Made by a program: the position numbers and the translations under genes. DNA of 64,000 bases from contig NZ_CAMYOM010000006.1 of the NCBI RefSeq assembly GCF_947260015.1, forward strand, positions 95,990 through 159,989. The letters run 5' to 3'. Shown piece after piece: positions 55,676 through 64,000 of the stretch; the stretch's first letter is position 1, and each line of letters begins with the position of its first letter. Origin of the DNA: an uncultured Eudoraea sp. (GTDB lineage Bacteria; Bacteroidota; Bacteroidia; Flavobacteriales; Flavobacteriaceae). The notes under the pieces are model-generated. The model worked only from the letters and a program-made list of their open reading frames with translations, had not been told where the DNA came from and did no database searches.

Positions 55676-57403
55676 ATGCGATTACGAAATTCTATTTTCT
55701 GGAGGTTAATACTACTCTTCATTATTTTAACGGCCTGTACCAGCCCTGAAAAACAGTCTGCCACCCTGCTCATTTATGGGGGTCCTATCTATACTGTGGA
55801 TACCATTCAATCAACCGTGGAAGCGGTAGCTACAAAAGACAACAAAATTCTTTATGCCGGCAGTCTTGAAGACGCCGAAAAATATAAAGATGATCAGACA
55901 CAATTAATTGATTTAGAGGGCAAAACCATGACTCCTGGTCTAATAGAAGGACACGGTCATTTTATGGGATTGGGGTATAACGAATTGAATCTTGACCTCA
56001 TGAATACTACGAGCTATCAGGAAATAGTTGATGCCGTTGCTAAAGCAGTTGAAAAAGCCGAACCGGGGGAATGGATTACAGGGAGAGGATGGCATCAAAG
56101 TAAATGGACCGAAATGCCTTCCGATACCGTAAATGGCTTTCAAACACATTACAGACTCAGTGAAGTTTCTCCAGATAATCCAGTATACCTTGGACATGCC
56201 AGCGGACATGCCGGTTTTGCTAATGCCGCTGCAATGGATATTGCGGGTCTGCAAGTTTTACCCAAAGACGGTGTAAACAAATTTGAGGTAGAGGGTGGTG
56301 AAGTAATGCGCGATCAGCTGGGAAGACCAACGGGCATTTTCAATGAACGTGCCCAAGGTTTGATAACCAAACATATTCCCGAAAGTACTCCTGAGAAAGA
56401 CGCCAAAGCTTTTGAATTGGCAGTAGCCGCCTGTCACAGAAATGGCATTACCGGTTTTCACGATGCGGGTATTGGAAGGAAGACTATTACCCTTTACGAA
56501 GAAATGAAGGCAGCGGATAAAATGAAAGTCCGTATGTACGTCATGGTTACCGGTAGGGATAAAGAATTGCTTAGTGAATGGTATCAAAAAGGTCCTTTCA
56601 TAGATCCGGGTCATTTGGTAACCATTCGGTCCGTAAAATTGAACTGCGATGGGGCCTTAGGCTCACGCGGCGCGTGGTTATTAGAACCATACACAGACAG
56701 ACCCGGGCATTTTGGTCTCGAAACCTTGCCTATGGCTTTTGTGAAAGAAACCGCTTTGAACGGATTACAACATGGTTTTCAGGTTTGCTCACATGCCATA
56801 GGAGATAGGGCCAACAGGGAAATACTAGACCGCTATGAAATCGCTTTTGATGAATTACCTGACCTGGCAACCGATCATAGATTTAGAATCGAGCATGCAC
56901 AGCATTTGCATCCGGATGATATACCACGCTTTGCCCAGTTAGGTGTGATACCTGCCATGCAGGCAGTACACCTGTCTTCTGACAGACCCTGGGCTATTGA
57001 CCGTTTGGGTGAACAGCGAATCAAAGAAGGAGCTTATATGTGGCAAGCCTTATTACAAAGTGGTATCCCGATTGTAAATGGTACCGATGTACCCGTAGAA
57101 CCTCTGGATCCAATAGCCAGTTTGTATTCCAGTGTAAGTCGAAAGACTTTAAAAGGCACCCCCGAAGGCGGTTATGAACCTGAACAGAAAATGACCAGGG
57201 AGCAAGCCCTTAGATCATACACTTTGGATGCTGCTTACGGCGCTTTTGAGGAAGACATAAAAGGCTCTATTACGGTGGGCAAACTAGCCGATTTTACGAT
57301 TTATAGCCAGGATTTAATGAGGGTAGCTGAAGAGGAGTTCTTAAGTACTGAGATAGCCATGACAATTTTTGATGGAAAAGTGGTGTATGACAAGGATGAA
57401 TAA
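55676..57403 (+). CDS. Amidohydrolase (YtcJ-like), lipoprotein
   Basis: The 575-residue lipoprotein (lipobox IILTACTSP, Cys21) belongs to the amidohydrolase superfamily, YtcJ/amidohydrolase 3 group. The metal motif HxH is H93/H95 in EGHGHFMG; VCSHAIGDRAN and RIEHAQHLHPDD supply further metal His, and NGTDVPVEPLDP the late Asp. The group acts on amide or cyclic amide bonds with unknown natural substrates. It lies right of comM tail B and opens the next module. Confidence 0.9.
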   Translation: MRLRNSIFWRLILLFIILTACTSPEKQSATLLIYGGPIYTVDTIQSTVEAVATKDNKILYAGSLEDAEKYKDDQTQLIDLEGKTMTPGLIEGHGHFMGLGYNELNLDLMNTTSYQEIVDAVAKAVEKAEPGEWITGRGWHQSKWTEMPSDTVNGFQTHYRLSEVSPDNPVYLGHASGHAGFANAAAMDIAGLQVLPKDGVNKFEVEGGEVMRDQLGRPTGIFNERAQGLITKHIPESTPEKDAKAFELAVAACHRNGITGFHDAGIGRKTITLYEEMKAADKMKVRMYVMVTGRDKELLSEWYQKGPFIDPGHLVTIRSVKLNCDGALGSRGAWLLEPYTDRPGHFGLETLPMAFVKETALNGLQHGFQVCSHAIGDRANREILDRYEIAFDELPDLATDHRFRIEHAQHLHPDDIPRFAQLGVIPAMQAVHLSSDRPWAIDRLGEQRIKEGAYMWQALLQSGIPIVNGTDVPVEPLDPIASLYSSVSRKTLKGTPEGGYEPEQKMTREQALRSYTLDAAYGAFEEDIKGSITVGKLADFTIYSQDLMRVAEEEFLSTEIAMTIFDGKVVYDKDE

Positions 57404-57480
57404 ATCAATTAGGTTGAAAGGAGAAGTTTTATGCCTATTAAATTAATATCAACACCTAAAATCTATATTTTATAATTATT

Positions 57481-57690
57481 TTAAAGGTTTAAGAAAGTTT
57501 TGACTGGCGTATTGGGCTCAAAGAGGTTTTTGGCCTTATAAATATAATCCCATGCCCAGTTTTTGCGCAATACTATAGGTTCTGTTTCTTTTATCACTTT
57601 TTGCTTGTCCGCTTTGCAAGATGATAAAGGCACTAAGGCCATTGCGGTAGCAAAAGTTGATGATGTTCTTAAAAAGCCTTTTTTTTTCAT
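57481..57690 (-). pseudogene. Truncated 5-prime remnant of an FAD-binding lactone oxidase-like gene
   Basis: The 69-residue frame starts MKKKGFLRTSSTFATAMALVP, a Tat- or lipoprotein-like export signal ending near LSSCK. It continues IVLRKNWAWDYIYKAKNLFEP, which resembles the start of the FAD-binding domain of D-arabinono-1,4-lactone/L-gulonolactone oxidases of Bacteroidota. It then ends after NTPVKTFLNL. A full-length enzyme has more than 400 residues, so about 85 percent is missing and there is no continuation downstream. The start lies about 14 bp after the DUF885-like gene's stop. Confidence 0.6.
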
Positions 57691-57703
57691 TATTATCCCG
57701 TAA

Positions 57704-59377
57704 TTATTTCGATTCAATAATTAATTCTAAATTCTCATTAGAGCCTGTCATTTCCCAATGTCCTAAGGAGATGGGTATATTCCCAATACTATTTAAGGTA
57801 TCAAAAAAGTCTTTGAGTATAAATGGTTTTTCCTCCTGTTCTAATAGTTTGGCATAGGCCGCCATGGCGTTTTCCAAAAGATACTTTCCTGTAATATAAC
57901 TGGTGCCGTATCCAGGTTGTCGGAGGTATAGATGCTGTTCAAAAATGAGTAACTCCTTTTCCGTTTTCATCCATCCCCTGGGCGTATACTCCGAGTGTAA
58001 TCCCCCTGCCTCTTCCATAGTCATTTCGTTGGCGTGTGCATATAATGACCCCAAACCTCTTGCAGCCCTCTGAGCGATCATAATATACACTATTTCCCTT
58101 GCCCTGGGACTATCATTATAAAGGCCAGCTTCCATAAAAATTTCTTCAACGGCGGTAGCTGTACCCTCATTTCTGGAATCAAAAATATTATATAATAACG
58201 GACCGCGACGTATTTCACTTTTATGAGGTTCAAACTCCATCCTTGCTAATTCAAACCAATGATAAAAATGTGAATACAAAGGCCTGGGGTCATAATGCTC
58301 TCCAATTACAAAAAAGTTCCGCTTCTCCCTGGGAACATATTCACCAAGATGTTCTCGTAAGGCAGGTTCAAAATATGGCTTTACAGTCACTATCTCCTGT
58401 TCGTTTAAAAAACTGATTAGACTATTTGCTGCAGCATCTGCCAGCTTTTGGTAAGCTTCCGGAGAGTTGGCATCTTCTAATGCCGGTAAATCTCTATTCT
58501 TATGCTCTTCCAATTTTAAGGAAGTCCAGGCCCTTGCCAGCTCTCTTTTCAAAATCATGACCTCATCTTCCCATGTCAAAGGAACAAGGTGTACATTTTG
58601 AAGGTACCATGTGTAATTTTCCTTACCAATACCTGAAGGCCCGGTTTTAAAACTCGACTGTTCCTTTAACCACAATACGAAATTATCTGTAGAAGTAATA
58701 GCCTGGTTTATGACAGCTACTATTTCCTTATCGGCTTTTAATTCCTCTTTTTCCTTAAATTTTTTCAGGACCATACTTTGTTCCTTGATATCTCTAATAC
58801 CCGCGATCCACAAATCTTTTGCATTCCCTGTCAGATTCTTCATAGCCTGTTCATTTAAACCGGGGATGACCTTAAGATCTTGAATCAGGCGTGTCCGTTC
58901 ACTTTCGGATAAAGGATAACTGTACGTCCATAGTTCAGTAGTTCCATGATGGGTGGGGCCTTCATGTGCAGGAACATCACTTTTATAAGACCAAACTGAC
59001 TTATAAAAGGCCGGGTCCCGTTCCCAGGGCCTAAGAACTCTATAATTAAAATCATAGCCATTCATTTCAGCCCAAACGATCACCCAATCCACTTGTTGTG
59101 AAACGAACCAGGAAGTGGTATCTATTGCTAATAGTTCAGCTTTTAAGGTATTAAACTGGGGTTGTCTTTTCTCAAAACCAGAGCGCGAATAATCTGGTAC
59201 TCCATTAACTTGAGGTGGGTTTTCAAATGACCTCCATTTAGTAAACAGACTTACTAAGGCCTCATATTTAGTACTGGTGTATTCTGTTTGTGAGGATATC
59301 TCCTCCTTTTCTTGTAAACAGCTCATAAACAAGAACGAGATACTAATCGTTAAAGCAACATATTTCATATTGGCCAA
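57704..59377 (-). CDS. DUF885-like lipoprotein
   Basis: The 557-residue lipoprotein (lipobox [12 protein letters not shown]) is mostly helical. The segment [22 protein letters not shown] resembles the EGWALYAEEL part of DUF885 proteins, some of which are considered metallopeptidase-like. The usual His pair of that family is not evident, so peptidase activity is doubtful. It is followed by the truncated lactone-oxidase remnant on the same strand. Moderate confidence only in the family link. Confidence 0.6.
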   Translation of the reverse strand: MANMKYVALTISISFLFMSCLQEKEEISSQTEYTSTKYEALVSLFTKWRSFENPPQVNGVPDYSRSGFEKRQPQFNTLKAELLAIDTTSWFVSQQVDWVIVWAEMNGYDFNYRVLRPWERDPAFYKSVWSYKSDVPAHEGPTHHGTTELWTYSYPLSESERTRLIQDLKVIPGLNEQAMKNLTGNAKDLWIAGIRDIKEQSMVLKKFKEKEELKADKEIVAVINQAITSTDNFVLWLKEQSSFKTGPSGIGKENYTWYLQNVHLVPLTWEDEVMILKRELARAWTSLKLEEHKNRDLPALEDANSPEAYQKLADAAANSLISFLNEQEIVTVKPYFEPALREHLGEYVPREKRNFFVIGEHYDPRPLYSHFYHWFELARMEFEPHKSEIRRGPLLYNIFDSRNEGTATAVEEIFMEAGLYNDSPRAREIVYIMIAQRAARGLGSLYAHANEMTMEEAGGLHSEYTPRGWMKTEKELLIFEQHLYLRQPGYGTSYITGKYLLENAMAAYAKLLEQEEKPFILKDFFDTLNSIGNIPISLGHWEMTGSNENLELIIESK

Positions 59378-59595
59378 TTATTATTAATTGCTAAATATAT
59401 GTAAATTCCTGTTTCTCCTATAACTCTTCAACTACTAGCGTCATGCTAGTACATTAAAGTTTTACTCGACTGCGAGGTAAGGGGTTGGGGGCACAAGTAT
59501 AGAGCTTTCCGTGCGCATCTTTGATTGGCCGGGCCTATTCATAGTAATAATTTCTATTAAATCGTAAACTGCTCTGTATGTTTCATAAGATGAAT
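59378..59595. other. Intergenic region with a small palindrome
   Basis: No gene is supported here. TACTAGC-GTCAT-GCTAGTA (59433-59451) is a perfect 7-bp inverted repeat with a 5-nt loop. It resembles the GC-rich palindrome at 62928-62950 in arrangement (CTAGCGTCATGCTAG against CGAGCGTCACGCTCG). Confidence 0.5.
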
Positions 59596-60327
59596 TTAGT
59601 TGCTGGCAAGGTAAATCTGAACAAAGAGGAGTGTATCCATATAGATATGAGCAATAATCAGTGTCCAAAGTCTTTTCTTTAGCACTAAATAGCTAATTCC
59701 CATAGCTAAACCCATAAATCCGGTTTGGACCATCCCCATAAGACCCCATTCATAATGAATTAACCCGAAGAAAACCGAACTAAGAAGTACAGCTATTATC
59801 TTGCTATATTTGAAGGATTGTGTTATTTCAACAATGCGATTTATTAAAAACGCGCGGTAGATTACCTCCTCAGCAAAAGAAGAAATAAAGTAAACTCCCA
59901 AAAGTGACAGAAGGAGCCCCATTAAATTGTCTTTTAAAAAATCATATCTGCTGAAATCCGCACTTTCGGGAACCCCAGTGATATTGGCCATAATAATAGC
60001 CCCAAGAATAAAGCAAGAGGTAGCAAATATAAATACCACCAAAGATTGTCCAAAGACCCGGAGGCCCTGCTTTATAGTTACCCTATTGAAGGTCAGTCCA
60101 AATTCTTTCCAGGACTGTCCGCGCAGTTTCAAACTTGTCCAAATCATAGCTAACATAAGGAGATTAGCAACCCAGACAACACTATAACTACGGATTAGAT
60201 CTTCACCAACCCATGCACTGGTAAATTTAACAAACAAAAAGGCCGGAAGAAATACCAATAACATTTCGCCAAGGCAGTATATCCACGTCTGTTGCTCGGA
60301 TTTTACATTTTTTATTTTAGTTTCCAT
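59596..60327 (-). CDS. CPBP-family intramembrane glutamic endopeptidase
   Basis: The 243-residue membrane protein has about seven helices. The CPBP (Abi, CAAX protease) motif EExxxR is E153, E154 and R158 in FAEEVIYRAF. The second motif His is H191 in FFGLIHYEWG, and a third lies in LIIAHIYMD. The family includes prenyl-protein CAAX processing enzymes and bacteriocin self-immunity proteins. It lies 113 bp downstream of an AraC regulator on the same strand, which could control it. Confidence 0.88.
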   Translation of the reverse strand: METKIKNVKSEQQTWIYCLGEMLLVFLPAFLFVKFTSAWVGEDLIRSYSVVWVANLLMLAMIWTSLKLRGQSWKEFGLTFNRVTIKQGLRVFGQSLVVFIFATSCFILGAIIMANITGVPESADFSRYDFLKDNLMGLLLSLLGVYFISSFAEEVIYRAFLINRIVEITQSFKYSKIIAVLLSSVFFGLIHYEWGLMGMVQTGFMGLAMGISYLVLKKRLWTLIIAHIYMDTLLFVQIYLASN

Positions 60328-60440
60328 ATTATTTGAATTTTAAATTAGATTCAAAACTATTGTAGAGAAAAATGGAATTCGACCGTCTTCAGGAAAACGG
60401 TCGAAATAAATACAATGATTATTGCATAATCTAGGTATAT

Positions 60441-61571
60441 CTAGATTTGGGATAGACTTTTTTTAAACTCGGATGGCGTTTGACCGGTCAGTTTTTTGAA
60501 TTCCTTGTTGAAGGAAGATTTGGAATTAAACCCGGCTTGAAACATGGCTTCAATTATGGTCATTTTCTTATCTGGTCCTTGTAGAATTTTTTTCACCTCT
60601 TCACAGCGAAAGGTATTTATGAAATCATAGAAGTTTTGATCAAATCCCTGATTTATTACCTGGGAGAGCGTTTTCCCACTTATGCCTAACTCCTTGGCTA
60701 AATCTTTGCTATTCAAATCAGGATTCAGGTATAGTTGTTCTGTCTGCATCAAAATTGTTAGCTGATTTTTATATTTATTAATATCAACCGGACTAAGATT
60801 AGACATCGCATACTTTTCAGTTTCTTTTTTAGCTATCCCAGAAAATATAGCAGGTTGATTTAGTGCCTTTACCAATATCAGATTAATGAAGTAAAAAGTT
60901 GTAAGAAGTAATACCGTAACCGAAACATACAGAAATATCCTATTGCTGAAAATGGGTGTCAGGTTATGAATCATTGCAACAATAGTGATTACAGTAAAAG
61001 CCCGTAGCATAAAATTGAGCCAGTCTAGTTTAATCCCGTCTATACTGGAATACTTATCTTTTATTACTGTATGATACGTTTCTACCGTGCGCCAGGATAT
61101 CCACAAATAGTACAATATATGTAGATAAATAAACAGACTAATGATATACACCCAGGCAGGAAAATCTGCAGTAGTAATTTTTAGCGCAATTTCCGGCCCA
61201 GACTCCTTGTCCAGGGAAACAATCAGAAAGAGCACTAAGAATATATATATTGCAAAAGGGAGTAAATGCCACGCATCTCTCTTTTTAAAAGCAAAGTCGT
61301 GGAAAATCACAGCACGGCAATAGAAATACAGAATAGGGCCATACAATAAAAAAAAGGTATCATCTAGGAGATGAACCATAGGATTGGGAAATATGGACCC
61401 GCTAACTCGGGCTGCAAAATCTATCAGATTAATAGCAAACAAAAAAAATAGCAAAGCCAGCAGCCTATTGTTTCTATTAATTCCTTTTTTGTTCGTAAAC
61501 AGGTAGAGCGCCAAAAACAAAAATTGGAAAGCTACCAGGATAGAAAGCAATGCGCCCAGGTTGTAATTCAT
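60441..61571 (-). CDS. AraC-family regulator with membrane domain
   Basis: The 376-residue protein has seven N-terminal hydrophobic helices (about 1-235) and a C-terminal AraC helix-turn-helix domain (about 275-376) ending AMFQAGFNSKSSFNKEFKKLTGQTPSEFKKS. This architecture of a 7TM sensor fused to AraC is common in Flavobacteriia. The ATG at 61571 (MNYNLGALLSI) was preferred over a TTG at 61589, because a TATATTTA -7-like element would fall within the longer version. The CPBP protease gene follows 113 bp downstream. Confidence 0.88.
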   Translation of the reverse strand: MNYNLGALLSILVAFQFLFLALYLFTNKKGINRNNRLLALLFFLFAINLIDFAARVSGSIFPNPMVHLLDDTFFLLYGPILYFYCRAVIFHDFAFKKRDAWHLLPFAIYIFLVLFLIVSLDKESGPEIALKITTADFPAWVYIISLFIYLHILYYLWISWRTVETYHTVIKDKYSSIDGIKLDWLNFMLRAFTVITIVAMIHNLTPIFSNRIFLYVSVTVLLLTTFYFINLILVKALNQPAIFSGIAKKETEKYAMSNLSPVDINKYKNQLTILMQTEQLYLNPDLNSKDLAKELGISGKTLSQVINQGFDQNFYDFINTFRCEEVKKILQGPDKKMTIIEAMFQAGFNSKSSFNKEFKKLTGQTPSEFKKSLSQI

Positions 61572-61643
61572 ACAATTAAATATAAGCAAATCTCCATAAA
61601 GGAAAAGAATGTCAATAGGTCATCGATACGCATTTAATGAAAT

Positions 61644-61847
61644 TTATCCCAATAAACCATATCTGTCGAGTGACCTGTATTGTATGGCTTCACTAATATG
61701 GTGTACACCCAAATCCCAAACTCCTTCCAGCACCCCCCTTTTAAATACCGGGAGTTCATCAAGTAAGAGTACCCCGTTATGCGACAAAGATATCTCACCC
61801 GGTTGCAGATATGCCCCGCCCCCGACAAGGGCTACATTAGTAATGTT
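61644..61847 (-). pseudogene. comM remnant C: Walker B region joined to C-terminal tail
   Basis: The minus-strand frame of 68 codons reads [20 protein letters not shown], then [18 protein letters not shown], the Walker B region of the ComM/YifB AAA+ ATPase. After GVWDLGV it continues [23 protein letters not shown], the C-terminus. In an intact ComM of about 510 residues these parts are separated by roughly 180 residues. The fragment is therefore a pseudogene with a large internal deletion and no N-terminal half. It is the only copy that keeps more than the tail. Confidence 0.85.
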
Positions 61848-62077
61848 ATATAATGTGGTGGTTTATTAGTCTATAGCTTTCGAGCACATATTAGACCAAT
61901 GGCAATAAATCATCATGGCATGACCAATATCATTTACCGCAGTTTATCTAAATCTTATATTCGGCCCGCACATACCTAGAAAATAGACTTCTAAAATGAT
62001 AATTTACTTTAGTTAGGTATCATCCTCTCTTCCTGAAGTTAATATTAAAAAGCAGGATTAATTAAATACCGTATATC
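61848..62077. other. Intergenic region upstream of the AhpD-like gene
   Basis: No reading frame or hairpin is convincing. CACCACATT on the minus strand near 61852-61860 may be a last decayed trace of the PHHTIS stretch that precedes DVALVGGG in ComM, with a short insertion. Confidence 0.35.
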
Positions 62078-62488
62078 ATGATTACAACAAGAAATCGTAA
62101 TGAGGTGGAAATGGAAATGAAAGAAACATTAGGATTGGTCCCTAGTTTCTTTAAAAGCATCCCCGATCAATACCTCGAATACGAATGGCAAATGTTCAAA
62201 AGACTGCAATTGGGAGAAACACTAATCCCAAATAAGTACAAAGAACTTATGGGTATCGCAATTCATGCGGAGACTAAGTGTATTTATTGTACTTTATTTC
62301 ACACGGAAGCGGCTAAACTTTTTGGTGCTACCGAGGAAGAAATACAAGAAGCTGTTCATTATGCCAAGATGAGTGTTGGTTGGAGTGTTTATCTAAACGG
62401 CATGAGAACAGATTATGAAGAATTTGCAAATGAGTTTACTAAAATGGGTAATTTCCTAAAAACCAAACAAATCGCTCATGCAAATTAA
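62078..62488 (+). CDS. AhpD-like carboxymuconolactone decarboxylase-family protein
   Basis: The 136-residue protein has the AhpD core: E-x-x-C-x-x-C-x-x-x-H appears as ETKCIYCTLFH, with Cys68, Cys71 and His75. AhpD-type proteins reduce disulfides in peroxide defence; other members are decarboxylases lacking the Cys pair. The intact redox pair favours the peroxidase-like role. The last 11 bp overlap the next small gene, so the two are cotranscribed. A terminator follows at 62776-62803. Confidence 0.85.
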   Translation: MITTRNRNEVEMEMKETLGLVPSFFKSIPDQYLEYEWQMFKRLQLGETLIPNKYKELMGIAIHAETKCIYCTLFHTEAAKLFGATEEEIQEAVHYAKMSVGWSVYLNGMRTDYEEFANEFTKMGNFLKTKQIAHAN

Positions 62489-62678
62489 AAAAGGGCAAAG
62501 AAACATTTTTGAGATTGCATTGACAGGATATGAATTAGCAACCTTAATATCATCAGCCCGATGGATTATTGAAGGAGCAAAAGGCGAATTAACTTCGGAA
62601 GCTATCAATAATCTTAAACAACTATTGGACAACTATGATAAGGAAACAAAAAAGCTGCATAACAAATCATCTTCCTGA
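62478..62678 (+). CDS. Small helical hypothetical protein
   Basis: The 66-residue protein is helical and charged, with a C-terminal stretch EAINNLKQLLDNYDKETKKLH. No family recognised. It overlaps the AhpD-like gene by 11 bp, which supports translation, and is followed by a terminator. Confidence 0.6.
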   Translation: MQIKKGQRNIFEIALTGYELATLISSARWIIEGAKGELTSEAINNLKQLLDNYDKETKKLHNKSSS

Positions 62679-62775
62679 ATAAAATTCATTTGAAAGATGG
62701 AAAGGTTTCATTTAAACTTAAATTCCATAGCCCAAATGAAGAAAGAGATGTTTCAATTTAAAAATTTGTAGACGG

Positions 62776-62803
62776 ATGCCAGATTTTTTCTGGCATTTGT
62801 TTT
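62776..62803 (+). terminator. Intrinsic terminator after the AhpD-like pair
   Basis: ATGCCAGA and TCTGGCAT form a perfect 8-bp stem with a T-only 5-nt loop, followed by TTGTTTTTT. Confidence 0.75.
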
Positions 62804-62927
62804 TTATTGTTATGCCAATTACATTTCTTGCCAAATTTTTCCCAATAAGGATTTATAAGAACTGAAATGAAAAAGTCTTCCTAAGTTATTTCATCATTGT
62901 TTTGACAAAATTAAAATTCCCCCCGCT

Positions 62928-62950
62928 GGCGCGAGCGTCACGCTCGTGCC
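62928..62950. repeat. GC-rich REP-like palindrome
   Basis: GGCGCGAGCGT-C-ACGCTCGTGCC is an 11-bp inverted repeat with one mismatch. It is strikingly GC-rich in an AT-rich surrounding and resembles the short palindromes mobilised by REP-associated transposases. No such transposase is visible in the window. Confidence 0.6.
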
Positions 62951-62974
62951 CTGAAGTTGGCAACTTTTGTGTTG

Positions 62975-63451
62975 TTAATCGGCAAGATAAGAAGCAGCTG
63001 AATTAATAATTTTCCAGTCACCTTCAATTCGTTTAAAGACGTTTGTCCAAACACCCTTGACAACTATGGTATCGCCTGTAGACAAAGTTAAACTTTCTTC
63101 AAAATCGACTGTGTGAACCGCAGCATCAAACCCCAATACAGATATAGTTGCCTCGCCATATTTTGTGTAATTCCAATTTTCGATTGGGGATAATGTTTCT
63201 TTCATCCAATCACCTATATCTTCATGGCCCATGGTAATGGAACCATCCGAGGCCCAAATCACCTCATCATCATCTGCCATATATTCCATAATACCTTCTA
63301 CGCTAAGACTTTCAAACTGATCTGACCAAGTCAAAAAAACTATTGCTATAGAATCCTTAATGGCAGGAATATCTTGTTTTGTTGGGACTGGATTGGATGG
63401 CTTACAGGAATAAAGGACCAGACCTGCCAAAAGTAGTAGTACACTCTTCAT
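62975..63451 (-). CDS. DUF4440/SnoaL-like lipoprotein
   Basis: The 158-residue lipoprotein (lipobox LVLYSCKPS) has an NTF2-like fold. The helical start IKDSIAIVFLTWSDQFESLSVEGIMEYMADDDEVIWASDGSITMGHEDI is followed by strands ending VWTNVFKRIEGDWKIINSAASY. This matches the DUF4440/SnoaL-like group, often of unknown substrate and sometimes a ketosteroid isomerase-like enzyme. No catalytic residue is assigned. Confidence 0.75.
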   Translation of the reverse strand: MKSVLLLLAGLVLYSCKPSNPVPTKQDIPAIKDSIAIVFLTWSDQFESLSVEGIMEYMADDDEVIWASDGSITMGHEDIGDWMKETLSPIENWNYTKYGEATISVLGFDAAVHTVDFEESLTLSTGDTIVVKGVWTNVFKRIEGDWKIINSAASYLAD

Positions 63452-63600
63452 TACGTTCTTGGTTAAGGATTTCCTTGTATCAAGTTACTCAAAATCAACC
63501 TAAATAAAAAAATTAATCAAAGGTGCCAGGGCATAACAATGACCATAAATAATTGCTACCTATCTCCTACTCCATCCTATGTTAAGAAAGACCAACCAAT

Positions 63601-63829
63601 ACTTTTTAATTAAATTCCAAACTACATCCCGATAGCTCCTTCTCCATAGTATTACGAAGGAGAAGCTATCGGGACCAAATTCCAAAAGAGTAGGAACAGC
63701 CAGCAATTAATTGGAATTTGTTATTTGGTGCTTGGTGTTTGGTGCTTGGGGTTTGGCGTTTGGTGCTTTTTATTATCCGAGCCAACCCTCCCGATCCAAA
63801 CTCCTATACTGAATAGCTTCAGCAATACA
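63601..63829. repeat. Composite repeat D: palindromic insert, TTTGG repeats, comM tail
   Basis: From ACTTTTTAATTAAATTCCAAA at the left (shared with 51728) it carries the 55-nt palindromic block between two AAATTCCAAA copies (63612-63621 and 63677-63686). Next comes TTATTTGGTGCTTGG with several T/G-rich repeats (63720-63768) and the comM tail at 63773-63829. The first 81 bases are 80/81 identical to 53620-53700. The last 170 bases of the window hold no further recognised feature. Confidence 0.85.
63773..63829 (-). pseudogene. comM 3-prime-end remnant D
   Basis: The minus strand encodes [18 protein letters not shown] followed by TAA, the full canonical ComM tail. Its codons differ from remnant B at most third positions. 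Confidence 0.85.
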
Positions 63830-64000
63830 TCTTAATGTGCATGTCTAAATTAAATTTCTTATTTCCCCACTACCACATGTTTATTATGAGTGGCATAACA
63901 TCCCAATCACTAAAACATAAGAGACCCTCTACAATGTTGTGGTCTTATTTTTGATTGTTTAAGACTGTTTATAGTCTATTAGATTAATTCAGTATTCTTG

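Noticed and set aside
61609..61869. Open frame of 86 codons on the plus strand
   Set aside because: It is antisense to comM remnant C, whose minus-strand frame has clear ComM residues.
1..64000. tRNA, rRNA or known riboswitch genes
   Set aside because: I scanned the intergenic regions and found no cloverleaf-like or conserved riboswitch core; the only RNA-level control I can support is the his leader.

Overview
The window is an AT-rich chromosomal segment from a member of the Bacteroidota, most likely a marine Flavobacteriaceae. The evidence is an LpxC-FabZ fusion, fused HisB and HisIE, a PorX regulator of type IX secretion, TTTG/TAnnTTTG-type promoter elements, and many short lipoprotein signals ending in Cys. 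I saw no rRNA or tRNA gene, no CRISPR array and no complete transposase.

Region 1 (1-26.9 kb) is conserved core genome, almost all on the minus strand: an alpha/beta hydrolase, truA, two small membrane proteins, an AAA+/VWA pair, a complete histidine operon (hisG-D-C-B-H-GNAT-A-DinB-F-IE), an SPFH protein with a VWA-like membrane protein, fabG, sucD, a second lpxD-like gene, efp, lpxA, lpxC-fabZ, lpxD, an HD phosphohydrolase, and the divergent porX. A 17-codon leader peptide with three consecutive His codons and an attenuator hairpin precede hisG. They form a textbook ribosome-mediated attenuation site.

Region 2 (27-51.6 kb) is accessory. It holds secreted or lipoprotein enzymes: a PafA-like phosphatase, a sulfatase, two arylsulfotransferase-like proteins, a metallo-beta-lactamase-fold hydrolase, a two-subunit molybdenum oxidoreductase, a class V aminotransferase, a class C beta-lactamase-like hydrolase and an MFS carrier. 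Gene decay is visible: a NIPSNAP gene carries an internal deletion with a frameshift, and its neighbour, an SDR epimerase, carries an in-frame deletion that removes its catalytic segment.

Region 3 (51.7-64 kb) is a mosaic of small modules: a TIR-coiled coil-TM-DUF1566 protein, a ParDE toxin-antitoxin pair, DUF1428, an amidohydrolase group with CPBP and AraC genes, an AhpD-like protein, and a DUF4440-like lipoprotein. The modules are separated by related intergenic repeats. Four of these repeats encode, on the minus strand, the last 15-20 residues of the competence ATPase ComM ([19 protein letters not shown]). The copies differ mostly at synonymous positions. That suggests separate comM genes as sources, and hence serial insertion of modules at, or carrying, a comM 3-prime end. 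Two copies also carry an almost identical 55-nt palindromic insertion flanked by 10-bp direct repeats. This comM-tail array is the most unusual structure in the window.
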